From assembly GCA_005281725.1 (NCBI GenBank), contig SSBO01000009.1, forward strand, positions 6,572,303 through 6,636,302: DNA of 64,000 nt. Direction: 5' to 3'. The notes under the pieces are model-generated. The model worked only from the letters and a program-made list of their open reading frames with translations, was not told the DNA's origin and made no database searches. Of the stretch, positions 62,145 to 64,000 are shown in pieces. Made by a program: the position numbers and the translations under genes. Every line of letters begins with the position of its first letter. Position 1 is the first letter of the stretch. The DNA is from Wuchereria bancrofti (lineage: Eukaryota; Nematoda; Chromadorea; Rhabditida; Onchocercidae).

Positions 62145-64000
62145 TTGCCCAAAACCGTAAAACATGAACACCAACGGTTGTCTGCTGAAATTATGCTTCC
62201 ACAATCAGTCATATATAATGCATAAACTCTACAAATTCTAATTACATACTATTCACAATGCATTAAATACATGCACATTGTTTAGCAAAAAGCTAATTAG
62301 TTGCATGGCCATTTCTTTCCATAAGTACAAAAAAGCAAAGAATTCTTTCAGTAGGGATTTATAAAAATGCAACTTTCACGAATCTCCTCAATTCATTTCT
62401 AATTAACATGTTCAGTCTTAATTATCTGTTTCATTAACTATACTTGTTTCTATCTTCTTGATTTACAGCTAAAACAGTTGAAATCTCGGTAGCATAACCT
62501 TTGACCGGGATGACATGTCGGCAAATATATCAATAGCCTCACCACTTCAGCTCTACCCAAAAACAATACAAACCTGACTAATGGAAAATCAGATGTTAAC
62601 AATGCACTGTGCCATTATCCAAACGCGGCCCGCAACTGATCGCAGCGAAACGCGGCCTTAGTTCTCAGTGGTCACTGTCAGTGCATAGGTTACTGTGATG
62701 TAGGTGTCCTGGTCAGTTGTATCCAAATGGCAGAGGTTAGAGAGCTAATCCCCGGGACTCTTATCAGGTTTAGAGACTTCACCAGAAATCAATGTACTTG
62801 TCCCGCTAGATATCCTCTTGACCTATGCAAAGTTTATTTAAAGCAACTGACAAATGGCGAGTGACAGAGGTCACGGCTGCACTCTTTCACCTTCTAATTA
62901 TTTGGTCCGCACTTTTCAACGTTTCGAGTGAAAAGACTCAGATAGGGGCGATTTATCAACACCGTCCTGTCGGACTACGCTGAACTATAAGAACATCATC
63001 GTCTGTTCCCAATTGCGGAGTCGAACCTGACGTCCACTGCTGGTAGTGCATGAGCACCCCACTACACCATGCCATGGTAGCCTCTACCCCAGAGTCATTG
63101 CTTAAGGTATTAGGGAAATTGACTATTTAGATAAATAAGCTTTGTGATTAGAAAAAAGTACAAAAAATGTGAAAACATATAAGTGTATTAATAGGTATTA
63201 ACTACAAAAGATTTGAGAAATCATTCATACTATGATTTCTGGCAAAAGATATTTACGCAGTATCACTCGAACTGGCCAGGCCTAGATCGAGAATGGAAAT
63301 TGATTGAACTATCAAGTAACATCTAAACCTTTCACTCACTTTCTCATCTATTATTTCAAAACCTTATACAATTTTCTTTTTGCAAGTTTTGGAAATTTTC
63401 TCAGCCGCAAAATTTTGGCGCAATTATTTTCGTTTTAAGAGAAGGTGAGGAATGATGTCAAAAATCCTCAAATAATGTCACATAAATCTGAATGGCTCGA
63501 AAGTTCTTGACAATTTTTTGTATGTCAATATTGGTTGCCCTGATTTATTGTTGTCCAAGCCTGAATGGATTGAGAAGGGTTTTTTATTGTCTATTTACTC
63601 ATTTTTCTATTAGCAAAAAATTTTGAATTATTCAATTACATCAAACAGGCAATCAGTGTAAACATCAAACTTTGTTGACCCTCTTTCTTTCAGATTTGAA
63701 TGGCCATACTGAATTTTTAATCTTGTCATCTGCCATTATACATCGAATGATCGGGCAGTTTTAATGGTACTAATCTTTCGTTTGTTTTATTGTGATAATT
63801 TTTTTTCATTTATTAATTTTGGCAGTTTCACATATTTCGCATAGTACAGTCATCATAAAATGTATTTTTCACAAAAAAAAATTATTTTCTACCTCAAATA
63901 ATAAATCCCCAGCTGATTAAATTAATGTTTTGGATTTTAACAACTATGAGGAACATTTGAAATCATCGAAACTTTAATGAACAAAATTTTTTCAAAATCA
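62145..64000. other. Region upstream of DCAF7-b
   Basis: About 1.85 kb to the window edge. Apart from the GC-rich tRNA-like element at 62500-63110, it is AT-rich with no exon chain. It includes the presumed DCAF7-b promoter. Confidence 0.5.
62500..63110 (-). mobile_element. GC-rich, tRNA-related SINE-like element
   Basis: A block near 50% GC in a roughly 30% GC landscape. On the minus strand it carries a perfect RNA polymerase III B box, GGTTCGACTCC (63027-63017), and about 30 nt upstream an A-box-like TGGCATGGTGTAGTGG (63074-63059), the spacing found in tRNAs. No complete cloverleaf closes (the acceptor stem does not pair). The sequence continues downstream as unrelated GC-rich DNA for about 500 bp with no open frame. 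This fits a tRNA-derived SINE or degraded tRNA-like repeat; limits are approximate. Confidence 0.55.

Noticed and set aside
63000..63090. Functional tRNA gene
   Set aside because: A and B boxes are present, but the acceptor stem does not pair and no clear anticodon arm forms; a SINE-like remnant is more likely.

Overview
This is an AT-rich, intron-dense eukaryotic window. Its gene content (an MSP-domain protein, a PAR-type bZIP, a TWK-type two-pore channel, DRE-1 and AN11/SWAN-type WD40 proteins), its short GT-AG introns with T-rich acceptors and its acceptor-like signals just before start codons point to a nematode. The AT bias and intron sizes suggest a filarial (clade III) worm. That placement is inference, and I cannot name the species. 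No CRISPR array, rRNA, canonical tRNA or bacterial operon was seen. Coding models were built by joining exons whose reading phases fit; every complete model sums to a multiple of three, but none is backed by transcripts here.

Layout: 1-5482 (-) is the 5' part of dre-1/FBXO11, an SCF F-box protein that runs off the left edge. 8444-11617 (+) is NOP53, a 60S ribosome-assembly factor. 14569-19193 (+) is a PAR/CES-2-type bZIP transcription factor. 21279-34053 (-) is a very large gene for a Tudor protein with two CCHC zinc knuckles (about 1286 aa, 26 exons). 34054-41033 is a gene-poor desert. 41034-46271 (+) is a K2P potassium channel whose reading phase continues into two fibronectin type III domains. 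47020-48770 and 49794-51370 (+) are tandem REEP/TB2-DP1 paralogues, followed after 318 bp by an MSP-domain gene (51689-52907, +). 53352-56954 and 58014-62144 (-) are tandem DCAF7/AN11 WD40 paralogues with matching intron positions. The right end carries a GC-rich, tRNA-like (SINE-type) element at about 62500-63110.

The genes do not form one pathway. Themes are local duplication (two paralogue pairs, a broken copy of a DCAF7 exon inside an intron, and three short duplications inside the Tudor gene), a possible polycistronic run of REEP and MSP genes, and two proteins of unusual architecture (K2P-FN3 and CCHC-Tudor). The Tudor protein is probably a small-RNA or germ-granule scaffold, by family analogy only.
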